Positions 53,986 to 63,541 of a DNA stretch of 64,000 bases are shown here, in pieces; the first letter of the stretch is position 1, and the number at the start of each line of letters is the position of its first letter. This stretch comes from Rhizobium oryzicola. GTDB taxonomy: Bacteria > Pseudomonadota > Alphaproteobacteria > Rhizobiales > Rhizobiaceae. A program made the translations under genes and the position numbers. The notes beneath the pieces are model-generated. The model was not told the origin of the DNA, ran no database searches, and saw only the letters and a list, made by a program, of their open reading frames with translations. The stretch is taken from positions 372,001 through 436,000 of the forward strand of contig NZ_JAUKWQ010000004.1 in assembly GCF_030504645.1 (NCBI RefSeq). The letters run 5' to 3'.

Positions 53986-55191
53986 ATGAGCGGTGTCGTC
54001 ATCATCGGTGCCGGCCACGGCGGAAGCCAACTCGCCATCAGCTTGCGCGATGAGGGTTATGATGGGGCCATCACCCTGATCGACGCGGAAGGCGAGCTTC
54101 CTTATCACAAACCGCCGCTATCGAAGACGTTTCTCAAGCAGAGCGACGCGAGACCAATGCCGCTTCGTCCCGCTTCCGCCTATGATGATCGCGAGATCGA
54201 GAGAATTGCCGGGCGCGCATCGCATGTCGATATTGTCGGTCGCAAGGTCGCGTTGGAGAGCGGACAGCGTCTCTCCTATGAGCACATGGTTCTTGCGACC
54301 GGATCGCGCAACCGCAGTTTCGCAGCCTGGCCCAAGGCCAGCAACGTATTTTCCCTGCGATCACTGGCGGATGCTTATGCGCTGCGAGCGGCGATGATGG
54401 AGACCCGCCGCGTCGTGATCGTTGGCGGAGGATTCATTGGTCTCGAGCTTGCTGCGTCGCTTCGATCAACCGGGCGGGACGTTGTCGTGCTGGAAGCCGC
54501 CGATCGCGTGCTCAAGCGCGTGGCCGCTGCAGAAATCTCTGCGGCGGTTGAGGCTGTTCTCGAAGAAATGAATGTCGAGATCCTAAGCAACACTCAAATC
54601 ATCAATGTGGATTGCAGAGAAGGTCGCGTCATCGGGATTGAGACCAATCGCGGCAGAGTTACCTCCGATCTCGTCGTGGTCGGCATCGGTGCGGACGCGG
54701 AGGTGAGGCTCGCGCATTCCCCGTCTCTCGCCACTGACAATGGCATTTTGGTCGATCCCGCTCTACGGACAACATCGCCCGGCGTGTGGGCGATCGGCGA
54801 CGTCGCAAATGTGATGTCTCGCGAAAACGGAACACGATTGAGGATTGAGAGCGTCCAGAACGCCACTGACCAGGCTCGTCACGTCGCCAGATGTATCGCT
54901 ACTTCGCGAGTAGAACCCTATCAGTCAATCCCGTGGTTCTGGTCAGACATAGGGCCTGCAAAATTGCAGATCGCCGGATTGTCGTCCGGTTCCACCGAAC
55001 GGATCGTGCGCGACGAACCGGGCCGCCTCGCTGTCTATCATCTGCGTGGTGCAGATCTCGTGGCAGTCGAGACCATCAACAATCCGGCCGAGCACGTGCT
55101 CGCGCGCAGGCTGCTGGCTGCTTCGGCAAAACCGACCGCAGAGCAAATCAGGCAGGGCCCGCAGGTCCTGCGCATGCTCATTGATATATGA
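53986..55191 (+). CDS. NAD(P)H-ferredoxin reductase (putidaredoxin/rhodocoxin reductase type)
   Basis: A 401-residue FAD-dependent reductase. The FAD motif is VVIIGAGHGGSQLAISL, followed by PYHKPPLSK (conserved in oxygenase-coupled ferredoxin reductases), the NAD motif VVIVGGGFIGLELAASL and a late WAIGDVA. It should transfer electrons from NAD(P)H to the 2Fe-2S ferredoxin at 55310-55633 and on to the P450. GGGAGG before ATG 53986 sets the start. It is the last gene of the six-gene operon and convergent with the ferredoxin gene. Confidence 0.9.
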   Translation: MSGVVIIGAGHGGSQLAISLRDEGYDGAITLIDAEGELPYHKPPLSKTFLKQSDARPMPLRPASAYDDREIERIAGRASHVDIVGRKVALESGQRLSYEHMVLATGSRNRSFAAWPKASNVFSLRSLADAYALRAAMMETRRVVIVGGGFIGLELAASLRSTGRDVVVLEAADRVLKRVAAAEISAAVEAVLEEMNVEILSNTQIINVDCREGRVIGIETNRGRVTSDLVVVGIGADAEVRLAHSPSLATDNGILVDPALRTTSPGVWAIGDVANVMSRENGTRLRIESVQNATDQARHVARCIATSRVEPYQSIPWFWSDIGPAKLQIAGLSSGSTERIVRDEPGRLAVYHLRGADLVAVETINNPAEHVLARRLLAASAKPTAEQIRQGPQVLRMLIDI

Positions 55192-55223
55192 TGAGCGGAG
55201 ATAGGAGAGCGGCGGCACTGAAT

Positions 55224-55255
55224 GCCTCTGTCGGGCGCCAGAGTCCGACGGAGGC
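55224..55255. terminator. Hairpin between the convergent reductase and ferredoxin genes
   Basis: GCCTCTGTCGG / CCGACGGAGGC, 10 of 11 pairs, with a 10-nt loop and moderately T-rich flanks. Confidence 0.55.
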
Positions 55256-55309
55256 TGTGTCTGCTATTCCTTTTGGTCGCGAAACCGGTTTCTACCTTTT
55301 GCTGGCAAA

Positions 55310-55633
55310 CTAGTATTGGCTTTGCGGAACTGAAATGACCGCGCCGTCAAGATGTTCGTCCACCTTGATTTGGCAGCTGAGGCGGCTGGTCGGGCGACGA
55401 GGCGCATTCACGAAGTCGAGCAGATCGTTTTCAGCTGTGGCTGGGATGCCCAGACGCTCGTAAGCTTCCTGATCAAGATAGATGTGGCAGGTGCCGCATG
55501 ACATGGATCCACCGCATTCGGCAACAATGCCTTCGATGCCATGTTCTACGGCGCATTCCATGACGGACGCGCCATTAGACGCGGCGATTTCGTGTCGATC
55601 TCCGGAGGAGGATATGAAGGTGAGTTTTGGCAT
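55310..55633 (-). CDS. 2Fe-2S ferredoxin (adrenodoxin/putidaredoxin type)
   Basis: A 107-residue ferredoxin. Four cysteine ligands are visible as Cys40, Cys46, Cys49 (AECGGSMSCGTCHIYL) and Cys87 (RLSCQI), the adrenodoxin-type spacing used with class I P450s. ATG 55633 is preferred over 55687 because the conserved MPKLTFISS N-terminus begins there with AGGA upstream. It lies 109 bp after the P450 gene on the same strand. Confidence 0.92.
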   Translation of the reverse strand: MPKLTFISSSGDRHEIAASNGASVMECAVEHGIEGIVAECGGSMSCGTCHIYLDQEAYERLGIPATAENDLLDFVNAPRRPTSRLSCQIKVDEHLDGAVISVPQSQY

Positions 55634-55742
55634 GAAATGTCCTGTGCTTCCACAGATAGGCGCGGAAGGGTAATGGATAGGATGCATCTGCCCGACGGAA
55701 TGATCAGCCGGGCGGTTTTACTTTCAGCGATGTACTCTCATC

Positions 55743-57014
55743 TCATCTGTTTAGCCGAACCGGTAGACGATCTGGCCCGCGGAACGACAAGGTCGGGAGA
55801 AAGCTGATCGACTCCTCGTCCTCTAGCCGCATCTTCGGGAAAGCGGTGGTTAACTCCTCAAGCAAGATGCGCAATTCCATCCGCGCCAGCGGTGCGCCCA
55901 GGCAGTGATGAATGCCGTTTCCGAACGCGATGTGGGATCGGGCATTGCTGCGTCCAATGTCGAAAATCTCTCCATCGGCAAACTGCTTCTCATCACGGTT
56001 CGCGGAAGTTAGCGAAAGCAGGATCTGTGATCCCCGAGGAAGCTGGACTCCCGCAATCTCCACATCCACTTTGGCTCGACGACGCCAGGCAATGGTCGAT
56101 GTCGCGTATCGCAGGCCTTCCTCGACCGCGTTTGGGATCAGGGATTGATCTTCGACGATCGCTTGCCAGGTTATCGGTCGCTTGAGTAGTTCGAAAAGCA
56201 GATTTCCGGCGGCGTTCGTTGTTGTCTCATGCGCTGCAAGAAGCAGCCCGAACACGAGGCTCTTGACCTCGTTTTCTGTGAGAATGGAATCGTCGCCGGC
56301 GCGTGCGGCGAGCAATGCGCTAGGGTAATCGTCACCGGGTTTTTTCTTGCGCTGCTCGACCAATGCACTGGCAAAATGCCAGAAGTCGGCCAGATCGCGC
56401 GCTGCCTCCATTTGCTGTTCATGGGTAAGCGTACCAAAGATCAGCTTGATGCGCAGATCGGCCCACTGTTTCAGCTTGCGTGCGTCAAGTTGCTTTTCGC
56501 CGAGGAGAAGAAAGGCCACCTTTGCGGGGTATTCGTAGGTGAAGGATTCCACAAGATCGACGATGTCTTTGCCGCTATTGCTGATTTCGTTGATATATGA
56601 GCGGGCAAGAGCTCTGACATCGGCCTCGTAGTTCTGAAACTTCTTCATGTTTAGAAATGTCATCGCCGCGTTGCGACCGCGCGTATGCCTGGGGGGGTCG
56701 CAGGCAACCTGTACGCTCTCATTGGTGAAATGCTGATCCCGCAGGAATTGATGCATTTCCTCGGGCCAGGGTACGATCGGTGCCGTGGCGTTCGAGGCCG
56801 AGAAGCGTTCGTGATCCCGCAGGACCGCCAGCGCATCTTCCCGCCGGGTCACGACCCAGCAGTCGATGCTCGGGGCGTAGAAGATCGGCACCTCAGGTCG
56901 CACGGACGCATAGAAGTCCGTCATGCCTTTGTGTTCGAAGGGCTGAAAACGCTCTCCGGCCTGATGCATGGGGCATCCGGCGGGGATTTTGCTGAGAATG
57001 GTTGTCGAAGTCAT
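55743..57014 (-). CDS. Cytochrome P450
   Basis: A 423-residue soluble bacterial P450. The haem-binding loop is FGNGIHHCLGAPLAR with Cys371 as thiolate ligand. The I-helix reads LLLAAHETTTN (the common AGxET has Ala for Gly here), and the ExxR region is VEEGLRY. It is a class I system with the adjacent ferredoxin and the ferredoxin reductase of the convergent operon. GGGAGG before ATG 57014 overrides the outer start 57107. The promoter carries the CTAGAATATA motif. It probably does the first hydroxylation or an O-demethylation. Confidence 0.93.
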   Translation of the reverse strand: MTSTTILSKIPAGCPMHQAGERFQPFEHKGMTDFYASVRPEVPIFYAPSIDCWVVTRREDALAVLRDHERFSASNATAPIVPWPEEMHQFLRDQHFTNESVQVACDPPRHTRGRNAAMTFLNMKKFQNYEADVRALARSYINEISNSGKDIVDLVESFTYEYPAKVAFLLLGEKQLDARKLKQWADLRIKLIFGTLTHEQQMEAARDLADFWHFASALVEQRKKKPGDDYPSALLAARAGDDSILTENEVKSLVFGLLLAAHETTTNAAGNLLFELLKRPITWQAIVEDQSLIPNAVEEGLRYATSTIAWRRRAKVDVEIAGVQLPRGSQILLSLTSANRDEKQFADGEIFDIGRSNARSHIAFGNGIHHCLGAPLARMELRILLEELTTAFPKMRLEDEESISFLPTLSFRGPDRLPVRLNR

Positions 57015-57135
57015 GTCTACCTCCCGAAAGACCTGGCTCTGCCTTCTGTTGACCGAGTTCACCGATCTGAAAGAGCGGCATGTCAGCCCGGTTTGTCCAC
57101 GGCTCATACCGAGAAACCGCGACGCCTACATCTCG

Positions 57136-57164
57136 TATATATTCTAGTATTTTTGTTCGGTCAA
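57136..57164 (-). promoter_or_regulatory. Promoter and operator of the P450-ferredoxin operon
   Basis: On the minus strand: TTGACC (57164-57159), a 17-bp spacer ending ACTAGAA, and the -10 TATATA (57141-57136). It shares ACTAGAATATATA with the doxX promoter. Confidence 0.68.
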
Positions 57165-57539
57165 CGTGTTGAAGCTGCTTCACATCGACGCCTTTCGTCG
57201 TGCGATGCGAGGTTAGGGGGAGAGATTTTGTGACGGACCAGCCACTGAAGAAACCAAAGATGCGGGCGCGTCTAAACTCCCATGGCGCGGCTGGATTTTG
57301 CGATGGAGTTATGTGTTTTGCGCGCGCAGATGCACGCACCTTGGTCTTCCTGAAACCTCGGATGGGGTCGGTTCAATCAGGGGGCGGAACATAGTGCCTT
57401 TCAGCATCTCATCCCACGGAAACGAGCCTTTGAGCCCGCCCGAAAGTATTTTCCGAGCCAGAATAAGTCGCAGGATTCCCGGTCGCTTCTTTGCTTCGCC
57501 GATTAACGCTGTAGCCCAGGTCCGTTTCGTTTGGCCTGA
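57165..57539. other. Intergenic region, nothing recognised
   Basis: Between the P450 promoter and the end of the GntR gene. Short open frames only; no terminator with a T-run or known family was seen. Confidence 0.35.
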
Positions 57540-58223
57540 TCATTTGACGGGCTGCTGCCCGCCCACCTTGGCAATTCGCTCGGCAACCGCCAGAACATGC
57601 TGCCTCATGACTGTGGTCGCACGCGTCGCGTCGCGGGCCTCGATCGCAGCGATCAACTCCTGATGCTCCTTGTGAGCGATCTTGAGACGTTCCATGAAAA
57701 TAGGTGCCTTCGCCGTAGCAACCATGAAGTCGCCGAGGTCGCCCATGATTTCGGTGGAGTCCGCAAGCGGGGCAGATCTGATCATGCTGTGGATTTCAGA
57801 ATGAAATCTCTGGTTCAGCCTGCGATACTCCCGCGCCAGTTCGCTTCCGCTCGGGGGCTTCTTCACCAGCTGGGCGATTTCCGACGAAATGGATTTAAGT
57901 TGCCTGATATGAGCGGGCTCGGCACGCTCGCAGGCAAGCGCGACGCAGACACATTCCGCCTCAGCGAACAGCCGATAGAAGTCGACCATCTCCTGAACAC
58001 TATACTGGCGAGGGTAGCTGCCCACCTGCGGAATGATGCTGATGAAACCTTCAAGCGCCAATCGCCGCACAGAATCCATGACCGGCTGACGGCTGACGCC
58101 GAGATCACTTGCGATCGCGTCGATTGGAACCATGCTGTCCACGGGGAGCGTTCCGTCCAGAAGCATCTGCCTTACGTGCTGATATACTTGAACGCCCAGG
58201 CCCGTCTTTTCTCGTCGCAGCAT
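57540..58223 (-). CDS. GntR family transcriptional regulator (FCD/FadR subfamily)
   Basis: A 227-residue regulator. The N-terminal winged HTH (VPIDAIASDLGVSRQPVMDSVRRLALEGFI) is followed by an all-helical FCD ligand domain with probable metal-binding residues (LNQRFHSEIH, AHKEHQELIAAIEARD, MRQHV). It is the only regulator gene inside the 36-59.6 kb island. A CTAGTATA element lies in its own promoter and related CTAGAATATA elements lie in nearly all island promoters, so it is the best candidate for their binding protein. The ligand is probably a pathway intermediate. Confidence 0.88.
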   Translation of the reverse strand: MLRREKTGLGVQVYQHVRQMLLDGTLPVDSMVPIDAIASDLGVSRQPVMDSVRRLALEGFISIIPQVGSYPRQYSVQEMVDFYRLFAEAECVCVALACERAEPAHIRQLKSISSEIAQLVKKPPSGSELAREYRRLNQRFHSEIHSMIRSAPLADSTEIMGDLGDFMVATAKAPIFMERLKIAHKEHQELIAAIEARDATRATTVMRQHVLAVAERIAKVGGQQPVK

Positions 58224-58244
58224 TACCTAACCCGCAGCTCGCCT

Positions 58245-58285
58245 TCTAAAACACTAGTATAACTCTTGTCGTGCCTGATTTGCAA
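58245..58285 (-). promoter_or_regulatory. Promoter and operator of the GntR gene
   Basis: On the minus strand: TTGCAA (58285-58280), an 18-bp spacer, and the -10 TATACT (58261-58256) running into AGTGTT. It contains the dyad ACTAGT, a variant of the island motif, and suggests autoregulation. Confidence 0.55.
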
Positions 58286-58425
58286 TTCGAGGCGGTTCTT
58301 CTTAGCGCATCCCGGGCACGGTTTTCCACTTCAATCCCTGCCATGCGACCCACGGTCCAGTTTGTCCACCGATCTTGGCATTCCATCCTGAGCAGCCGTG
58401 GATGAGACAAACCTTATTGGCCTTT

Positions 58426-58454
58426 TTGCAACACTCTAAGATTTTAGTATTTAT
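58426..58454 (+). promoter_or_regulatory. Promoter with a degenerate operator before the aldo/keto reductase gene
   Basis: TTGCAA (58426-58431), a 17-bp spacer CACTCTAAGATTTTAGT, then ATTTAT. The element CTCTAAGATTTTAGTA resembles the other sites but has lost the central CTAGAA. Confidence 0.4.
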
Positions 58455-58609
58455 GTGAAGCAAGTTGAAGGAGGCATATATGGATCGCAGTTCTGAAGAT
58501 ATTGTCATTGCCGCGGTGAGAAATATAATTCAACGTGTTCAAGATGCTAGTCTCTACAACTATCGAGGCTGCCCACACTTGTCTTAAGGCCACGTGCAGC
58601 ATCCCGTAG

Positions 58610-59647
<1,038 letters not shown>

Positions 59648-59673
59648 ATTGGCAGAGCCTGTCGGCCTGACCT

Positions 59674-60873
59674 TCAATCGAAGAAGCCGGCATCCTCTTC
59701 CTTCAGATATTTTTTGGCGGCTTCTGCGTCGATGTCGAGGCCAAGACCGGGCGCTTCCAAAAGGTCCACCATGCTGTCCTTGACGATCTGCGACGGCAGG
59801 CCGATGACCAGATCTTCCCACCAGGGATCAGACGCACTTGGATACTCGAAGGCCACGTAGTTGGCCGGCAAGGTGGCGCAGACATTGATCAGCGCACCGA
59901 GGCCCAGCAAGCCATTGGCTGTCCCGTGCGGTGCCATCAGGATCGAGTGCATGTAGGCGTGCTCGGCGACCCATTTGAGTTCGGCAATGCCGCCGATGTC
60001 GGCCGGGTCGGGGCCGATGACGCGCACCGCCTGGGTCTCGATCAGTTCCTTGAAGTTGTGCCGCAGGTAGATCTGCTCGCCGGTGTGGATCGGCGTCGAG
60101 GTGGAGGTTGTCAGCTCCCGATAGGCCTGCGGATTGACCCAGGGAACATAGTCCCCAGTCAGCATGTCCTCAAGCCACATCAAATTGTACTTCTCCACGG
60201 CGCGCGCGAACTTGATGGCATCGGGCAGCATCCAGCCCGGCCCGCAATCGAGCGCCAGGCTCACTTTGTCGCCCAGCACTTCCTTCATCGCGATGACGCA
60301 GTCGAGCATGTGGTTGAAACCGCGCTCGCTGATCACGCCCTGGTCCATGGCGCCGTGATAGCCAGCCTTCTTCTGTGTCACGCCGTAGTGGAAGTCCTCG
60401 ATCGTGTCCTTCATGTTGGAGTGGAACGAGATGCCCTGCTTGACCATGAAGAAGTTCTGGGGCTGCTCCATCATCCATTTGACGTCGGCGGCATAATCCT
60501 CCGGCCGGTCGCCCGTGCGTTTCTGGCGGATCGAACCATTGTAGACGCGCACCTTATCGCGCACCTTGCCGCCCAGCAGTTTGTAGACGGGCACGCCCGC
60601 GGCCTTGCCGGCTATGTCCCAAAGCGCATGCTCGATAGCGCTGACGGCGGCGCCATAGGGTTTGAAAGAGCCACGCTGGCGAATCTTCAGCATCACCCTC
60701 TCGACATCGGTCGGATCTTCACCGATCAGCGCTTCGCGGAAATGCAGCACCCAAGGCTTGAGATAGGTCTTGGTAAATTCGACTTCGCCCAGTCCATATA
60801 GACCCTCGTCGGTGACGATCCGGACGATGGGATGTCTGCCGATGACGGCACAACGGAGATCGGTGATTTTCAT
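59674..60873 (-). CDS. Enolase superfamily sugar-acid dehydratase (mandelate racemase/muconate lactonizing type), copy 1
   Basis: A 399-residue enzyme. The barrel metal ligands are Asp in LALDCGPGW, Glu in WLEDML and Glu in TGEQIY, followed by DPADIGG and the His-bearing APHGTANG. The N-terminal capping domain begins MKITDLRCAVIG and has the VRDKVRVYNGS loop. It probably dehydrates an aldonic or uronic acid to a 2-keto-3-deoxy acid. It is one of three paralogues in a row, 11 bp after copy 2. Confidence 0.87.
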   Translation of the reverse strand: MKITDLRCAVIGRHPIVRIVTDEGLYGLGEVEFTKTYLKPWVLHFREALIGEDPTDVERVMLKIRQRGSFKPYGAAVSAIEHALWDIAGKAAGVPVYKLLGGKVRDKVRVYNGSIRQKRTGDRPEDYAADVKWMMEQPQNFFMVKQGISFHSNMKDTIEDFHYGVTQKKAGYHGAMDQGVISERGFNHMLDCVIAMKEVLGDKVSLALDCGPGWMLPDAIKFARAVEKYNLMWLEDMLTGDYVPWVNPQAYRELTTSTSTPIHTGEQIYLRHNFKELIETQAVRVIGPDPADIGGIAELKWVAEHAYMHSILMAPHGTANGLLGLGALINVCATLPANYVAFEYPSASDPWWEDLVIGLPSQIVKDSMVDLLEAPGLGLDIDAEAAKKYLKEEDAGFFD

Positions 60874-60884
60874 GTTCTTTTGCC

Positions 60885-62252
60885 TCAGCTCCAGGTGCGG
60901 TCCCAGGAATATTCATCATTCCAGTGATCGGTCGGTTGCCAAATGCCGGTGACCCCCGGCTGCAGATGTTGCGCAATCACCTCGTCAACGACATCGTCGA
61001 TCCCCAGGCCTGGCTTGTCCGTCACAGTGATAAACCCATCTTTCACGATCGGCTTCGGAGGTCCGGTGACGATGTCGTCCCACCAGTCGACATCGACGGA
61101 GTGGTATTCGAGCGCCATGAAGTTTTCTGTTGCGGTTGCGACATGGGCCGCGGCCATCGCCGCGATAGGACTTTCTGCCATGTGAATGGCCATGGCGACA
61201 CCGTGATCCTGCGCCATGTCACCGATCTTCTTGGTTTCGAGAATGCCGCCACTGGTCAAAAGGTCCGGATGGATGACGGAGAGGCCACGGCTCTTCAGCA
61301 GAGGCTCGAAGCCTTCCTTCAGATAGATGTCCTCGCCGGTGCAGATCGGCACCGTGGTCGCGTCCTGCAGCTGTCGATACTGATCGGTATATTGCCAGGG
61401 GATCACATCCTCGAGCCAGGCCGGCACGTATTTTTCAATGCGCCTGGCAAGTCGAATGCCGTTCTGCACGGAGATATGGCCAATGTGGTCGATGGCCAAC
61501 GGAACCGCCATGCCGATGACCTCGCGAACCTCGGCGATATATTGCTCCAGGAAGTCCAATCCCTTGTCGGAAAAGTGGAGGCCGGTGAAAGGATGAGCGA
61601 CGTTGTGCAGGTCGTAGGCCGCGTTGCGCAGGCGCCGCTCCTCCATCGTCTTCAACGGGCCGCGACTGGGATCGCGACGATAGCCTTCCAGCGAGCCTGC
61701 GGGCGACACCACAGCGCCCGGGACCTCCGCGATTTGCATCAGCCCCAGATCCATCTTCAGGAAGGTGAAGCCGAGATCCATGCGCTCCTTCAGGCGCTTG
61801 CCGGTTTCAGTCCCGCTCGGGACTGTGGCATCCGTATCGCAATAGACACGCACCTTATCCCTGAAACGACCGCCCAGCATCTGGTAGACGGGGACGCCGT
61901 AAGCCTTGCCGGCAAGATCCCATAACGCGATCTCGACGGCCGAGACGCCGCCGCCCTGTCGACCGTGCCCGCCAAACTGCTTGATGCGGCGAAACAGACG
62001 GTCGATGTCGCACGGATTTTCCCCGAGCAACCGGCTTTTCAGCATCAGCGCATAGGTGGCACTGGCGCCATCACGCACTTCGCCGAGGCCAACAATGCCC
62101 TGGTTGGTGTATATCTTGAGGAGCGCCGACGTGAACGGCGCACCGACGATTTCGGCAACCCGCATATCGGTGATACGAAGATCGGATGGCTTGGAATGCG
62201 TGTTGACCCGATTGAGCGCTTCGTCGGCTCCGGCTCCGGCTGCGTCTGCCAT
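60885..62252 (-). CDS. Enolase superfamily sugar-acid dehydratase, copy 2
   Basis: 455 residues, longer than its neighbours because of an N-terminal extension ([20 protein letters not shown]) and inserts after the capping domain. The ligand motifs are Asp in [10 protein letters not shown], Glu in AWLEDVI and Glu in CTGEDIYL, then HPDLLTSGG and AIHMAESP. In place of the usual barrel lysines it has [14 protein letters not shown] precedes ATG 62252. The substrate specificity differs from copy 1 judging by these motif changes. Confidence 0.85.
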   Translation of the reverse strand: MADAAGAGADEALNRVNTHSKPSDLRITDMRVAEIVGAPFTSALLKIYTNQGIVGLGEVRDGASATYALMLKSRLLGENPCDIDRLFRRIKQFGGHGRQGGGVSAVEIALWDLAGKAYGVPVYQMLGGRFRDKVRVYCDTDATVPSGTETGKRLKERMDLGFTFLKMDLGLMQIAEVPGAVVSPAGSLEGYRRDPSRGPLKTMEERRLRNAAYDLHNVAHPFTGLHFSDKGLDFLEQYIAEVREVIGMAVPLAIDHIGHISVQNGIRLARRIEKYVPAWLEDVIPWQYTDQYRQLQDATTVPICTGEDIYLKEGFEPLLKSRGLSVIHPDLLTSGGILETKKIGDMAQDHGVAMAIHMAESPIAAMAAAHVATATENFMALEYHSVDVDWWDDIVTGPPKPIVKDGFITVTDKPGLGIDDVVDEVIAQHLQPGVTGIWQPTDHWNDEYSWDRTWS

Positions 62253-62317
62253 GATCTATCCTCGTTTGGTTGATAAGTAAGTCGTCACGAACGCTTTTGG
62301 CGGCGTCGCATGACGGG

Positions 62318-63484
62318 TCAGTCCAGAGCGATCTCGTGTTCCTCAAGGTATGCACGGTTCATCTCCACCCCGAGACCCGATTGGGAGGTCAGCTTGAGGT
62401 TGCCGTTTGACACATCGAGCGGCTTGTCGATGAGGTGGTCGTATTTGCCGAGGTTCCACTCGGAGGTTTCCAGCTTATAAAAATTGGGAACCGTCATCAT
62501 CACCTGCGCGCCCGCCACCACGTTGATCGGGCCTGCGGCGTCATGCGGCGAGACAGGGATATAATAGGCTTCGCACAGGGCGGAAATTTTCTTGAGTTCA
62601 GTAATGCCGCCCGTCCATGTGACGTCGGGCATGATGTAATCGGCAAGCCTGTTTTCGAGAACCGGCACAAAGTCCCATTTCGTGTGGCCCCGCTCGCCCC
62701 AGGAAATCGGCGCATTCACCTTTTCACGCACCTGCTTGAGCGCATTGAGGCTTTCCGGCGGGCAGGGCTCTTCAAACCAGTCGATCTGACCGGCTTCCTC
62801 AAGGCTGCGGCACAGGCGGATGGCGGTTGGGACATCGAAACGGCCATGCGCATCGATCAGGATATCGACGTCGGAACCCGCGGTTTCGCGTATTAATGCG
62901 GTGAGTTCGGCGGCTTCACGCTCATCCTTGCGGGTCATGCTGCCATCGAGATAGCCGTCCCGCTGCTCACGGAACTGTCCATCTGGTGAATGGCCCTGGT
63001 GGGGAAAGGGATCGAACTTGAGCGCGGTATGGCCGGATTCGACGATGTCGCGAATTTCGCGGATCACCGCGTCCTTGCTGGTAAATTTGGCCTGGTTGGG
63101 ATGGGTATAAAGTGCGATCTCATCCCGCACCGGCCCACCTAGCAACTCATAGATCGGTTTTCCAAGCACTTTCCCGCGGATGTCCCAGAGGGCAATATCG
63201 ATGGCGCTCACGCATTCGACAGCAGCGCCACGGCTGCCCATGTAGGTGAAACTGCGGAATATCTTGTGCCAGAGATATTCGATGCGCGCCGGATCTTCGC
63301 CGGTCACCGCTACACCGATCTGCTTCAGGATGGTGCAGAGCGCGCGATTGGCGAGTTTCGTCGTTGTGGTGATTTCTCCCCAGCCGCTTATCCCTTCATC
63401 GGTCGTCACTTCGACAAACAGAAACTCGCCCCAATAGGAGGCGTCGGATTTGATGAGCCACGGCCGAACACTGGTGATTTTCAT
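62318..63484 (-). CDS. Enolase superfamily galactonate dehydratase-like enzyme, copy 3
   Basis: 388 residues beginning MKITSVRPWLIKSDASYWGE. The metal ligands are Asp in DILIDAHGRFD, Glu in WFEEPCPPE and Glu in ISWGERGHT; the general base His is in SPHDAAGP. This is the D-galactonate-dehydratase-like arrangement. It is the first of the three genes after the truncated GntR gene, so the order suggests a regulator followed by catabolic enzymes. No sugar transporter lies within the window. Confidence 0.87.
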   Translation of the reverse strand: MKITSVRPWLIKSDASYWGEFLFVEVTTDEGISGWGEITTTTKLANRALCTILKQIGVAVTGEDPARIEYLWHKIFRSFTYMGSRGAAVECVSAIDIALWDIRGKVLGKPIYELLGGPVRDEIALYTHPNQAKFTSKDAVIREIRDIVESGHTALKFDPFPHQGHSPDGQFREQRDGYLDGSMTRKDEREAAELTALIRETAGSDVDILIDAHGRFDVPTAIRLCRSLEEAGQIDWFEEPCPPESLNALKQVREKVNAPISWGERGHTKWDFVPVLENRLADYIMPDVTWTGGITELKKISALCEAYYIPVSPHDAAGPINVVAGAQVMMTVPNFYKLETSEWNLGKYDHLIDKPLDVSNGNLKLTSQSGLGVEMNRAYLEEHEIALD

Positions 63485-63541
63485 CGCAACTGCCTTTATC
63501 TGAAGGGGAGGGGACTGCGATATGCGAGGCCGGCTTTCAGT

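Noticed and set aside
55300..55320. ACTAGTATT element resembling the island operator
   Set aside because: It lies across the last codons and stop of the ferredoxin gene, far from any promoter geometry, so it is probably chance.
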